In this document: piece by piece, positions 13,487-24,073 of the stretch
Layout: every line of letters begins with the position of its first letter
How positions within the stretch are numbered: the first letter of the stretch is position 1
Source: Nectonema munidae
Taxonomy: Eukaryota; Nematomorpha; Nectonematoida; Nectonematidae
Length of the DNA stretch: 64,000 nucleotides
Direction of reading: 5' to 3'
Assembly (NCBI GenBank): GCA_030549495.1
Contig: JAUIRK010000570.1
Span: 1,837,501 to 1,901,500, forward strand
Program-made: the position numbers and the translations under genes
The notes under the pieces: model-generated
What the model saw: the letters and a program-made list of their open reading frames with translations, nothing else
Databases searched by the model: none
What the model was told of the DNA's origin: nothing

Positions 13487-13997
13487 CAAGGTTGGATCAA
13501 ATACATTTTTTCAAGTCTCAAATACTTCTATCATCAAAACCAAAAATAAGAATACATTTATCTTTTTGAAATTACAAATACTTTTTTCATAAAGTTAAAG
13601 ATGCTTTATTCAAATATTCTTATATATGATATATACAGTTTCTCCATGTACACTATTATATAATATAATTATCAATTTTAAATCAATAATTTCAATATTT
13701 TTTACAATAATCTGAGAAGAATTTCATACTAGTTATTTTAAAATTAAAAATATAAGCTTATGAAAGAATGATACATTATTAGCTACAATATGTTATACTA
13801 TAAAAATATGCATCAGACTTGCTTTTAAATAATCTTCAAATTGACATAAATCAATCAATTCGGTATACAGAATAGTTATAACTCAGCTTCACTGATAAAC
13901 GGAAATTCTCTTTAATGGTTTTCCTTAGTCTTGTATTTATCATTAGATTTTACACAATACAAATACACCAAATACAAATGTATTTGATCTAACCCTG
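13487..13997. mobile_element. hAT-type MITE, 511 bases
   Basis: The left end CAAGGTTGGATCAAATACA and the right end, whose complement reads CAGGGTTAGATCAAATACA, form a terminal inverted repeat of about 22 bases. The flanks GTCCAAGT (13479-13486) and GTCAAAAT (13998-14005) agree at 6 of 8 positions, fitting the 8-base target duplication of hAT elements. The interior is AT-rich and non-coding. A CAGGGTTGGGGTCAATTA end at 23006 may be a relative. Confidence 0.75.
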
Positions 13998-14201
13998 GTC
14001 AAAATGGCTCTTGCAGAGTTCCCATCCAACCTGAAAAACTTAGAATTATAGAGGCGAACTTTTTTTTTTATAATTTTCCAAATTTATTATGAAATATTTT
14101 GTCTAATGTACATACCACCATTATTACCCGACATTATACTTGCACTGTAAGAAGTCAAATTACGTTATTTGTAATTCTAATTTAATCACTACATTCTAGC
14201 T

Positions 14202-14280
14202 CAGTGGTTTTCAAACGGAAGTCCAGCCTTAGGCGATCGCGAAGCAGTTCCATGGGGACCGAGAAGGGGTCACTGAGTGG
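14202..14280 (+). mobile_element. hAT/Charlie-like terminus, truncated
   Basis: CAGTGGTTTTCAAAC at 14202-14216 is a typical terminal inverted repeat of Charlie-like hAT elements. No matching opposite end is visible, so it is a solitary or truncated end. The short open frame that follows (14277-14425) is not recognised. Confidence 0.5.
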
Positions 14281-14419
14281 ATCGTTTGCGCAACATATTG
14301 CATCCATATTCTTTCATTTGGGATTTTTGCGAATATATCAAGAAATTTGACACCTACGGGTTTAAGTATTTGAAGCAAAAGTTTTCTTTAAGTGAAGCAA
14401 AAATCAAAGAAGGAATCTT

Positions 14420-14520
14420 TGTTGGGGTGTTCGGACTGTTCGCTACTGGACCGTTGGAACCCGGGCATATTGTTATCGGGCATTTCGCTACGGGACAGTT
14501 CGTTACTAGGACCTATAGAA
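14420..14520. repeat. GC-richer periodic scrap (GTTCGCTAC motif)
   Basis: The motifs GTTCGCTACTGGACC, CATTTCGCTACGGGACA and GTTCGTTACTAGGACC recur within about 90 bases, between the hAT terminus and the MULE fossil. This looks like the remains of a short tandem repeat or of a MITE end; it is not coding. Confidence 0.35.
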
Positions 14521-14565
14521 ATTATATATATTAATATTTTATATTATTAATTATATAATTAATGA

Positions 14566-15170
14566 TTTTGAAAAAGCAGTCTTGAATTCACTGAAGACTG
14601 TTTTTCAAGAAACGGAAGTTAGCTGTTGTTTATTTCATTTATCTCATACAAACATATAGTTCACGCAGGATACAAGGAACGATACCATCAAGACGACGAA
14701 TTTAGTTTGAAAGTGCGCTGTTTCCCAGCACTGGCTTTTTTACCCCGAAATAAGGTTGTTGCAGGGTTTGAGGAGTTAATTGATGATGATGAAATTCCAG
14801 AAGAAATTGTCTCGTATTCCGCAACAAATTATATTGGTGGTGAACGATGCTGGGGATCAAAGAAAAGAGGATTGTGGAATGTGTATGAAAGGACAGCCAA
14901 TGAAATGCCCAGGACAAATAACAACTTGGAAGGTTTTCATATCTCTCTTAGAACCTCACTTACAAACTCAAATCCTAACATATATTGATAAAAAACGAGG
15001 AAGGACTAGCGAAAACAAAAATCATACAAGTAAATTACGGCACCTACCTTCAAAGAAAAAAAAGTATAAGGACTCTGAGCAGAGGATTTTTAAAATTATT
15101 TGTCGTTATGACTCTGAATTTAAAATGGAATTTCTTTGAGCTATCGCTCATAATCTGAAGCTCTAAGTAG
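14566..15170 (+). pseudogene. MULE (Mutator-like) transposase fossil
   Basis: Plus-strand frames read a degraded MULE transposase. DFEKAVLNSLKTVF (14566-14610) followed by CLFHLSH corresponds to the region around the last catalytic acidic residue and the C..H motif (usually DFE.A......F......CFFH). YKERYHQDDEFSLKVRCFPA and LAFLPRNKVVAGFEEL then match the following helical part, and GLWNVYERTANEMPRTNN plus LEGFHISLRTSLTNSNPNIY matches the usual WN........RTNN..E.W......... region. The reading changes frame near 14640 and again after 14988. The N-terminal zinc finger and first catalytic residues are absent. MULE transposases of this FLYWCH-associated kind are common in arthropods. Confidence 0.8.
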
Positions 15171-15879
15171 CACTGATATTAAAGAAAATTTTCTTTAAAT
15201 ATTTTTATTTTATGATATTTTGAATTTTATAACAAATGCTTTTAGTTATCACTTTTCCTTTATTATCATGCCAATCTGCCAATGGCGGACAGTGGAAGGC
15301 GTTATAATGGTGGGAAATTGGCTCTACATAATTTTATGGCGGTTTTGCGACGGAGCACTGCATATTATTTAAATTTATGTGGACAGAAATCTTCCACTCT
15401 TGATCGATCTTTTCAAATAATACTACAAATAAAAAAAGATCATCAATTACTTACCAAAGATTTTGTAGGTAAAGCTTCACTCTACTTCTTATAGTACTTT
15501 CATTTCTTTAAAAAAATAACCTTTTTAGAGAAGCCATGGCTTTACAAAATAAATTGAAAACTTGACGCTATTTCATTTTTTCAAAGAATCCATTTAAATT
15601 AAATTTATGGTTGTGTACAGAAGGAAAATTAGAAAACCCCTAAATTTTTCCCTCCCCTGTAATTTATTATCCAACTCACTACTCTTCAAAATTTCAATAG
15701 ATATTAGTTTTAAAATTACGTATTTTTGCCATTTCTCCAAATTAGTAAAAACAAATAAGATAAGGCCTAAAACCGTAGTCAATGAATGGTAATCACGATG
15801 TAAAGAAAATTCTAATTATGAGAATATCATATAACAATGATGCGTTGTTCAATAAATTTCATATTAAAATGATGGGTAT
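15171..15879. other. intergenic, no gene seen
   Basis: Short open frames only (15282-15494, 15594-15792), without recognised motifs. No repeats seen. Confidence 0.5.
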
Positions 15880-16345
15880 TTAATTTTGCTGTTCATTCCT
15901 TGATTATCCTTTCTTAGCAGCTCTTCTTTATCAGAAATTTATTTTCTGGAATCTATTTTCCAAAATCTTTTTTAATGATTTATTTTGAACAGATTTTACC
16001 CGCTCTCAAAGCATTTTGATTAAAAAAATTCTTGATGATCTTAGACTTTTTTAGCAGTATCTTGTCTTTTAATATCAGGTGATATGAACAGATATTCGAC
16101 TTGAATATTTTTTATCAACCAATCCCAGTTCAAAGTTTTTTTCTGATGAAATCATTCGTGATGTTCATTGTTCAATTACAAAAATTTGTCAACCATCTTC
16201 ATCTAAAAGACTCCCTTTTTCACCAAAAAGGAAAAAGATGGACAAATTCAATTTAAATTTAAAATTATCTTGTTAATGACTAAATCTTTACATAATGGTA
16301 TCTGTGACAGTTTTGATAACTCTGACCTATTCAAAATTTTTTAAC
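15880..16345 (+). repeat. dispersed repeat R, copy upstream of CSN3
   Basis: This stretch aligns by eye with 28815-29150, inside the TTAA element of the hAT nest: shared blocks include TTCATTCCTTGATTATCC/TTCATTCCATGATGATCC, TTCGTGATGTTCATTGTTC/TTCGTGATGTTGATTGTTC and AGATGGACAAATTCAATTTA in both. The copy here is longer in the middle. In one plus-strand frame it ends with a short basic run (SPKRKKMDKFNLN) before a stop, a hint of former coding content. It lies about 500 bases upstream of the CSN3 start codon, so it may be a relic of the same element family in that gene's 5' region. Confidence 0.6.
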
Positions 16346-16852
16346 TTTTCTAGTTGAGGGGGAGAGCGTTTGACATGATAATATTTGTACTATTAGAATA
16401 CAGTTTAGATTGGAATCTTCTATCCAAATGTGAAAAAAGTGATAAACTTTGAAACAAAATAGAAACAAAAACAAAGAGATAAAAGCAAAGTAACTTAATT
16501 ATAAAGTCCAATTAATCAAGTGAAAAAATAGACAATACATATGGTCATAAATGTACACAGAATAAATGTAAAATTATAGCAGATAGGTTAAAAAAGTGAC
16601 TTGTAATATTCGAAACAGCGCTACGCGTGGGAATGCTGTATTAATTTTATAACTAGAAAATGAATTTTTTAATTGCTCTTTTTTCATAATACATGTTTGC
16701 TAGTGAAATTACTGTTTAGATTTTCACTTGAATATGTAATCCCCCGGATCCAAGGATCTCTCAAACCTAAGTTCTCCTTATATTTTGTGATTATTTAAAA
16801 ATACAATCTTTGATCCTTGATCTTTATTTTACATTGATTTAGCATTGGAAAG
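16346..16852 (+). promoter_or_regulatory. 5' flank of CSN3, presumed promoter region
   Basis: AT-rich 0.5 kb between repeat R and the CSN3 start codon. No TATA or initiator element could be assigned with confidence. An in-frame TGA lies 21 bases upstream of the ATG, so the 5' leader is non-coding in that frame. Confidence 0.3.
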
Positions 16853-18157
16853 ATGAACGAAATAGATTTTTATTTCAACAAAATACATAACATGTATAAG
16901 AAAAATGCATCCCATCAAGATATGCTAGATTTCGTGAATAAAAACAAAAATATCTTTAAAATTTCGCAACTAAACTCCCTAGTCCACTACATCAACACGC
17001 ACTTCAACCCAAAAATTCAAGTACTGCCCCACTTGTGTGCCTTCGTGAATCGCTTCCAAAAGAGTACTTTTGCGAATGTTGCTGCTTTTGAAGATTTGTT
17101 GAACGAGTTTCGTGATTTTGTTCACAAGGCGTGCTCCAAGCAACTCAACGCTTTTGTCTCTCTCTTAGCGGAATGCGTGAGTACTATTATGCGCTTGTCT
17201 TCTTCTTTCCAAGTTCTTCCAGCTCTTTCACCCCTTCTACTTTATTTGCTTAATAAACTGCAAAGTTGTCAAGAAGAATCAGAGATCACAGAGCTAGACG
17301 CTGATTTCCTACTGCTCTGTCTCAAAATCGGCAACTTGAAGGCTGCATTTAGGAGATTGCCATCCTTTGACGCGTGCAATACTTTGAAGATATCTCCGTT
17401 TTTCCGATCAAGCAAACAACTTTTAGCGTATTTTTACTATTCAGGCGTTATATTTGCCATCTATCAAAAATACCCTGAGTCTTACGTCTCATTTTTGACT
17501 GTTCTGACAATTCCGTCAAGGATTTTAAGTAAAATAAGCTGTGAAGCTTCCAAAAAACTCGCTTTGATTTCTCTCATGTTAAATGTAAAAAAGCCTTTCC
17601 TAAGTCTACCTTCTTTTGCGCCTCTTGTTAACCAAAAATTTTGTAAAACTTCTGAACAACTCAAAGCTTATAAGGAACTTTCTCAAGCGTTCCATTCCCT
17701 CGACTGTCAAAAATTTTCGAACAAATTATTAGAGCATGCAGTCGTTTTATCTAGCGATTCCAATGAGAACTTAGCTAAAGTGTGCTTAGAACATTTGAGG
17801 AGCAAAATATTCCTGAATTTAGCCAACGCCTTCACCAAGATCACGCTATCAAATCTTACTCAAAGATGTCAACGCATATTTTCGTCTTGCGACGAGTGTT
17901 TCGCTGAAGAATACATTTTAAAGCTTAACAGAGAAAATAAAATCCACGCCAGGATCGATGCCAAGAACGACAATCTAGTGCACTTCTCCCAATCACCCTC
18001 AAGCAAAGTCTCGTTCAACGACACAGACTCCCTCATCAATCAGTGCATGCAAATGAGAAATGGGCTGAAAGCTCTGGACAGACAACTTTCCCTCTCCGCT
18101 CCTCTCCTGCAGAAGTCATGTAACGAGAAGTATGAAGAAACACACAAGGATGAGTGA
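16853..18157 (+). CDS. csn3: COP9 signalosome complex subunit 3 (CSN3), intronless
   Basis: CSN3 is a PCI-domain subunit of the COP9 signalosome, the conserved complex that removes Nedd8 from cullin-RING ubiquitin ligases in the cytoplasm and nucleus. The 434-residue product is close to the usual length (about 423). It aligns with animal CSN3 from the N-terminus on. FLLLCLKIGNLKAAFRRLP (about 153-170), the LLAYFYYSGVIFAIYQKYPE block (about 190-210; family: FLCYYYYGGMIY...N.E), KELSQAFHS, the PCI winged-helix region ending LNRENKIHARID (about 358-369; family: IEDGEIFASI), the KNDNLVHFS strand, and the tail LKALDRQLSL (family: LKAMDQEIT) are all visible. It diverges strongly from vertebrates. 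The start has A at -3 and an in-frame stop 21 bases upstream. The whole reading frame is one exon; no poly(A) tail or target duplication marks it as a recent retrocopy. Confidence 0.93.
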   Translation: MNEIDFYFNKIHNMYKKNASHQDMLDFVNKNKNIFKISQLNSLVHYINTHFNPKIQVLPHLCAFVNRFQKSTFANVAAFEDLLNEFRDFVHKACSKQLNAFVSLLAECVSTIMRLSSSFQVLPALSPLLLYLLNKLQSCQEESEITELDADFLLLCLKIGNLKAAFRRLPSFDACNTLKISPFFRSSKQLLAYFYYSGVIFAIYQKYPESYVSFLTVLTIPSRILSKISCEASKKLALISLMLNVKKPFLSLPSFAPLVNQKFCKTSEQLKAYKELSQAFHSLDCQKFSNKLLEHAVVLSSDSNENLAKVCLEHLRSKIFLNLANAFTKITLSNLTQRCQRIFSSCDECFAEEYILKLNRENKIHARIDAKNDNLVHFSQSPSSKVSFNDTDSLINQCMQMRNGLKALDRQLSLSAPLLQKSCNEKYEETHKDE

Positions 18158-18251
18158 TTGTCGTATTTTTGGCACCTCAAGATCTTCTTGTAATTTATAT
18201 CCATCTCTAATTTGTCCTTCCATTCTCCGCGAAATTCTGTTTTATCGAAAG

Positions 18252-18257
18252 AATAAA
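18252..18257 (+). terminator. poly(A) signal of CSN3
   Basis: AATAAA 95 bases after the CSN3 stop codon, the nearest canonical signal downstream on the plus strand. Confidence 0.6.
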
Positions 18258-20244
18258 TTGCACGAGCCACTAAACACTTTTTTGTTACTTTATCGTTGCC
18301 CTATTAAAAATGGACTTTGCTCTGATAAATTTTGTTTTTGCTCATTTCACTTGATGCGTTGAATAACGCAGACGCTATTTTTGAGACTTTCATCGATTTA
18401 GTCATCAAGTTTTTCAAACTTTACTTTATTGAGTTCAGCACATCATGTGTAGCCACTGATTTTCTATTATTGAGAATCAGTGTGTAGCGGTAGGAGGTTT
18501 GCCCTGAGCAACGAGATTTATTTGTTAAATCTAAAATACAAAAATAATTCAAACTAAGGGAATAACTCTTTGGTACATTTTGTTTACTTTTTTTGCATAC
18601 CTATATATCAGGGGCGCACATTCTTACAATTATTGGGGGCAAACTTTTTTTTAAAGTATTTGTATCTGAAACTCAACCGTAAAGCAAGTAATATAGAAGG
18701 TCTATTCACAAGCAAAACAAGTCCTTTAATAATATAAATTTAAAATGTTAAATCATTCAGTCTTAGAGTTTAACTGTAATTATAAAGGTGCTTATAATTT
18801 CTTTTTTGATTACATTACCCTCAAGTCATAACGATATTACTCTTTTTTCATAATAACCTTAGCTGTTGTTTTGATGATAAATGTATAAATAATAGTGAAT
18901 TTACTGATCTTAACAATGTCAACCTTCAAGTTTAAATATTCAATCGCATGATGAACATCTAATTTTTATAAATTATTTCACGTCTAAATACAATAAGCCA
19001 TTGATGTGAGCTGTCTTAGGAAACTTGGTTTTGCGATCATTTAAAATATGGGCACTATGTTAGTTATTTTAATGACCTGACTCAGCATAGTGGTTTAGGT
19101 TTCTGTAATTACTCTCAAGAATGTGCCTATACAGATGGAGAAAAGTTATTCTGAATAACATTCGCATTTGCTCTACTCTACTATGCCTATTCTTTTAAAT
19201 ATGGATTACTTACTTGATTTGTTTTTTGTTCTATAATTCCATCTTAAATATATTTGCTGGTGATTTTAACTGTGAAATATCTAATCCAAGTAGTAACACC
19301 ACGAGGTTTTTACCAACTCTTTATATAAATCGGTTACTGAGATTGGAAAAATTAAAAACATCTTCCACTAGGAAATAAATAAATTCCAAAAATTTTTAAC
19401 GTTTTTTAAAACTTTAATTTCAATTTTTCATTCCATCTAAGCTCAATAAAATCTTTATGCTATAAAGTGATGTTTACATTTTTTTGTCGGTATCGTATCT
19501 AAGGAAATATTTTTCCATAACCGTACAGAAGATTCCAAGATTCGAAATCGAACCCGGGATTTTCAACTCAATTTTGTCATCTGCCGACAAAATCTTGGAT
19601 GAAATAGTCGAATTGATTAAAAAAATGAAAAAATTAAAGCTAACTGGTCTCTGCTAACAAGTAATTATATTAAGAATAAGATTCCTTATTCTAAAAAGAG
19701 TATTGCAATATTTATTCTTCTGTTAATAACGGTTCAAAAGAGGTATGATCATCTTTAAATTCAATGATTAAACTATCAAGTAAAGAAAATTTTTTCTACC
19801 TCATACTCTATACTCAAAAGGAATGTTACTCTTTCAGAAAACTTTGGTGAAAACTTGTATTGATCGTTGAATAAGAAGTTTTAAAAATTGTTTCCCCCTC
19901 GAATTGAATATTTTATTATGTATTGCGCTGTTACACTCAATTAGATTGCCGATTTCAAGAAATCTTTGGATCTAACTCATTCAAAAATGGAAACAGCGCT
20001 CGCCATTGTCAACTTCAATTTTGGCTGATAACATTTCTGTAAGTGTAAAGTATCAAGCCAATTAAGTCAACGTTTTATTTTTATTATAAAATGTTTTTTT
20101 AAATACTTACTAAGGCCTCATTTACACTAATTAAAATATGTTTGTTTTACTTTGGTTAGACAGTGATTGATAAGTGCTCGTAAATTATTACTCAAGTATA
20201 AAATTCCTTCAATAAATGAATAGGCATGGACTTTTATTTAGAAT
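18258..20244. other. intergenic with scraps of mobile DNA
   Basis: No gene. CAGGGGCGCACATTC at 18609 resembles a hAT terminal repeat without a visible partner. On the minus strand around 19535-19560 the sequence CCCGGGTTCGATTTC resembles a pol III B box of a tRNA-derived SINE. The remainder is AT-rich and featureless. Confidence 0.4.
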
Positions 20245-20560
20245 TCAATATGGGCGCCACCATTCGACTCGAGCTTTTCAAGCCGTATGGTAAGCCTCAA
20301 AGAAAAAAGTCGTAGCCTGTTAAGTCTGGACTTTTGTATGGCCATTCAAACGGACCCAGGAAAGTGGGAATGAAAGCGTTCACGAACAACAGCAAAATGT
20401 GGAGGAGCGCCAGCTGCATGGAAAGCAAATTGTTAATTTGATTTTGATCTTTGAAGAATCAGATGATTCGAAAAAGGAACAAATTTTGAAGAGGAAAAAT
20501 AGCCCGCGGTGGCCAGGACAACAAGGACGAACTAGGCCATAATGAACTTCGTTTTTACCA
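20245..20560 (-). pseudogene. mariner/Tc1-like transposase fragment
   Basis: Minus-strand frames read GAPPHFAVVRERFHSHFPG (20410 down to about 20355) and, in the next frame, EWPYKSPDLTGYDFFL (about 20350 down to 20300). These match the D..APPH.......W......PRSPDL.P.DFFLWG region around the second and third catalytic acidic residues of IS630/Tc1/mariner transposases. Frame changes and loss of both ends show it is a fossil. It lies alone, with no terminal repeats recognised. Confidence 0.7.
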
Positions 20561-22347
20561 AGTTTTAAATTATTCAAAAATTTTCTCTCACATATAAGAA
20601 CAAAATCACCTACGATGAAATTTTAGCTTTTCTCAGAGGTAAAAGATATATTTCGAAAAAGCTGCTCAAAATTACATTCAAACTTTCTCAAGGGTATATT
20701 CGATTGCGTATTTTACTTTCGAGAGTTTATTTGGCGAAAATTTTAGGACTTGGCAGCGCTTCTGTCCTAAAAGAAAGTCCACTAGTAATAAAATGTGTCA
20801 TTTTTCGATTTAAACTTTGCAATAAGAACTGATAAATGTGATAAATATAAAAATACTTAGAAAGCACTTTTTATTGTTCATTTGAGAATAAATAAATATT
20901 AAAAAGCATACAGATTTATATTTACCGATTTTGGACAAAAAATATGATATCCAATGATTAAAGATTTCATCAGCTGCTAAAAGAAAACTCATAAAACGTT
21001 CGAAATCAATTGTCAATTGCTTGATATTTCTTTGCATCTTCATCCTAAAATAAAAACATCATTTCTGAGATATTAAAAAGTAATAATACGTTTATGCAAA
21101 AATTTCGAATTTTTGTAAAGAGCTTAGTAAAAAGGTCGAAGAAAACTAAAGCAATAAAACATCCTAATTTTCAGCAATGAAACAAAATATGCTTTAGCTA
21201 TGTTAGCGCTACAATTTATTTTTCTTTAGGCATTTGGCTAATTTTTTTTGCCAAATCATTGTTGCTAAGCCATTTCTCAAAAAACGAAAATTAAAAATAG
21301 ATGGAAATATCACAATGCCAAACGCGATTGACTCAAAAAGATGTGCAAATTTTGATGAACTTATGAGAGAAGGATATCAACAGACCAATGGAATCCACTG
21401 CTCAACGGCAATTGCGGTCACAGACATTTTTTTCGTTGTTATTTTTAATAACATATGTGTGCGAAAAGGCATTTAAATGGGTCACATAAATTAAGACACG
21501 TTATCGGTCTCGGCTTGAAATAAAAGGGCTCTTCGTCTTGCAGTAACGTTACTGGAGGCAAAGATATGAAAACTTATTTCAAACAAGCAGAAATAAAATT
21601 GTGTAAAAAAAACTTCAAATTTAGTATAATAGGTGCATATCTTTATAATTAAACGTCTCTGATTCTTATTACACACATGTTTTATTTTTTTAATTTAAGT
21701 TGGTATGGTTCGCTAAGTGGGAGTCAGGGAAAAATTTGAGTGCTTCTCAAATAATTCCTCAGAATAATTCGACGCCTTTCGTCTTTAGCGGGGTTATTTC
21801 AAATATCACCTTCATAAAATATCTAAAACAGAATTTTTATTTGATTCTACTCCCACCCTCATACGTATTTTCAAAATACACGTATTTTACTTCATTTTGT
21901 ATTTATAAAAATTCTATTCTTTCTCCAAGAATTTAAAGAATGAAAATTTAAACTTTTAATCTATTGGCAATGAAACTAATTGCGAGTCAAATCAGTGGTT
22001 AGGTTATGCGACAACTCGCGGAAAGGCCAAGTTGTCGCAATGAGTTTTTTAAATATCCATTTTTAGAAAAGCAAATTAGTACTAATATTCCTAAATGACT
22101 GATGAATTAGCAAGCCAAATAAATAACCAAACAACGTAGTATTGCTACATAGCAAAATAATCGTCATTTAGTTGATAAATGTTTGTTTTTTTTTAAATAT
22201 TAATAAAACTATAAGTTAAAAAAAGTTAAATTTTAAGCAAAAAAATTTTTTTTAAGGCGAATTGGACTTTCGTCGGGTCACAGTTGGAAAAAAACATAAA
22301 AAATGAGAGAGGAAATGATGACCTCGGATAAACTAGCACTTTCGTAA
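20561..22347. other. intergenic; two weak exon-like segments
   Basis: A minus-strand stretch (about 21044 down to 20925) is bounded by TTTTTATTTTAG and GTAAATAT and is open (MKMQRNIKQLTIDFERF...). A plus-strand stretch (about 21229-21476) follows a good TTATTTTTCTTTAG acceptor and is open to a stop. Neither product was recognised, and neither shows GC-richer codons like the two named genes, so they are not called as genes. Confidence 0.3.
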
Positions 22348-22491
22348 ATGGATGAAGAAGTTTGCGAGAATTCGATACCAGACGAAGATTTGCCATTCTT
22401 TTTATTTCCGCTGGAAGAGATCTCTTTGAAGTCGACAGCTGAGAAGAAGCGAACGAGAAGAGTGATTGTTGAAAGGATCCAGCAGCAGGTT
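22348..22491 (+). CDS. possible first coding exon of an unrecognised gene
   Basis: ATG at 22348 opens 48 codons with mixed, rather GC-rich third positions, then meets a consensus splice donor GTGAGT at 22492-22497 in phase 0. The peptide is acidic at the start (MDEEVCENSIPDEDLPFF) and basic later (EKKRTRRVIVERIQQQ). No family was recognised. The next 12 kb to the right is transposons, so a second exon would have to lie beyond a long transposon-filled intron; none was found. It could also be a chance open frame. Confidence 0.3.
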
Positions 22492-22497
22492 GTGAGT

Positions 22498-23339
22498 ATT
22501 ACGGATACCTATACCCACAATGAATTAAAATATTATACATGTAGTAAGGAAAGGAAAAATAGATGATATGCAGGCATACCTCGTTTTACGAAGTGTGATA
22601 CCATTTGAATAATGTTTACAGTAAAACTCTATGATGAATGTAAATTTTCAAAACCTACCAATACCGTCTCTTGTGTCATTTTTTAACGTTTACCCACCCG
22701 TACTCGTCTCTTATCTTATTTTTTAAATGTTTACTGGACCATGGGGCAAACCAGACATGGGAAGAAGACGGGCCTTAACCGTATCCATGCAGTCACATTT
22801 TTAAGTTTTATTTTTGTAAATATTCATAAAAATGCATTTTGTTTCAGCTCAAATAAGCTCGCTGGATTAGTCTAAAATACTGCTATGAAAACCTTTTCAT
22901 ATTTTGATTCTATAATTTATATCTGATGACAGAAAGATCAGAAAAGGGACATTAGTTTTTATTTTCTGAAAAGTATATAAATATTTTTTTGAGATGTTGT
23001 ATCCAGGGTTGGGGTCAATTATAATTATAATTGCGTAATTGAAAATTAATTACAATTACACTTTAATTTGACTTAATTTGAGTCTTGTAATTGAAAAGAT
23101 AATTGCTAATTTTTTGGTTCAAGGAGAATCATCGGCAATCCTAGCACACTTCAATCAATCTTATAGATGACAGTCATTAAGGTTTATCCTCTCTCTCCCT
23201 CCATAACTCTTTGAGCTTACCGCTCTTTGCTTCTTTCATGTGTTACTATACTACACATGTGATACAAATAAATTTTCGCACCACTGTTTTCTCAACTGCT
23301 CACTCCAGGGGGTTCTTTTTGTTTTTTTTATTTTGAAAA
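22498..23339. other. intergenic; solitary hAT-like end
   Basis: CAGGGTTGGGGTCAATTA followed by repeated AATTATAATT at 23006 is a typical hAT-type MITE end; the partner end was not found. The rest shows nothing. Confidence 0.4.
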
Positions 23340-24073
23340 CTTCTCAAGAAAAAAAAAAAATCTGAAGAAGACGAGACTGGACTCAACTGGAACGTTTCGT
23401 CAGCAAACGGACGCTATTGTGAAAGCGTCATACGAAGTCTCGTACAAGTTGGCGAGGGAGAAGAAATCACACACACTTGGTGAAGCCCTGTATGCTGATT
23501 GCTGCAGTGCGTGAAGTTGGTCCTTGGTGAGGCTGCCCACAACAAGATGACCCAGATTTCCCTTTCAAACAACACCATTCGGTCACGGATCAATGATATG
23601 GCTGAGATCGTCAACTTTATCAAGGGTTCCGCTCTGAACACTCGGCTGTTCCGTCGGCTCTGTGATGGCATGGAAGCCGACCACGAATCGTTGCTGTTTC
23701 ATACTCAGGTGAGGTGACTATCGAAGGGAAAGATGTTGCAACGAGTCCTGGAATTGTTTGATGAGGTGGTAGCCTTCCTTCGGGCCCAAGAGAATGTTGT
23801 GCTCCTGGAGGCGTTGAAGGGTGAGTTTTTCCGTGTGCGGCTGTCCTACTTGTCCGATATTTTCAGTGCATTGAACGAGCTCAACAGGAAACTGCAGGGC
23901 AAAGGGACCAACATTCTTTTTCAGTTCAGGCTAAACTGGAACTGTAGAAGAAAAGAGCACGCAGTGGAAGTTTTTCCTAATTCCTCGCTCTGAACGAATG
24001 TGTGGAGGATATGGAAGATGGTCTGCCTGATCCAATAGCCGAGGATTTCAAACAACACCTTTAAGGCTTGAAG
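23340..24073 (+). pseudogene. hAT (ZBED5-like) transposase, internally deleted
   Basis: Plus-strand frames read parts of a ZBED5/Buster-like hAT transposase: DAIVKASYEVSYKLAREKKS (about 23408-23467), VKLVLGEAAHNKM, ISLSNNTIRSRINDMAE (to about 23610), then directly GMEADHESLLFHTQVR (about 23667-23716) and SKGKMLQRVLELFDEVVAFL (about 23724-23785), LSYLSDIFSALNELNRKLQG (about 23850-23900). Family members have a long catalytic region between the RSRI and GMEADHE blocks, so that region is deleted here. A stop replaces the usual RW.S junction. The hAT element at 24074 is inserted at its 3' side. The minus-strand element next door encodes a diverged relative, so two lineages of this group are present. 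Confidence 0.8.

Noticed and set aside
20925-21044. Minus-strand exon candidate (MKMQRNIKQLTIDFERF...)
   Set aside because: Good acceptor-like and donor-like edges, but no family, no partner exons and AT-rich codons; not enough to call.
21229-21476. Plus-strand exon candidate after TTATTTTTCTTTAG
   Set aside because: Open to a stop, but product not recognised and no partner exon found.
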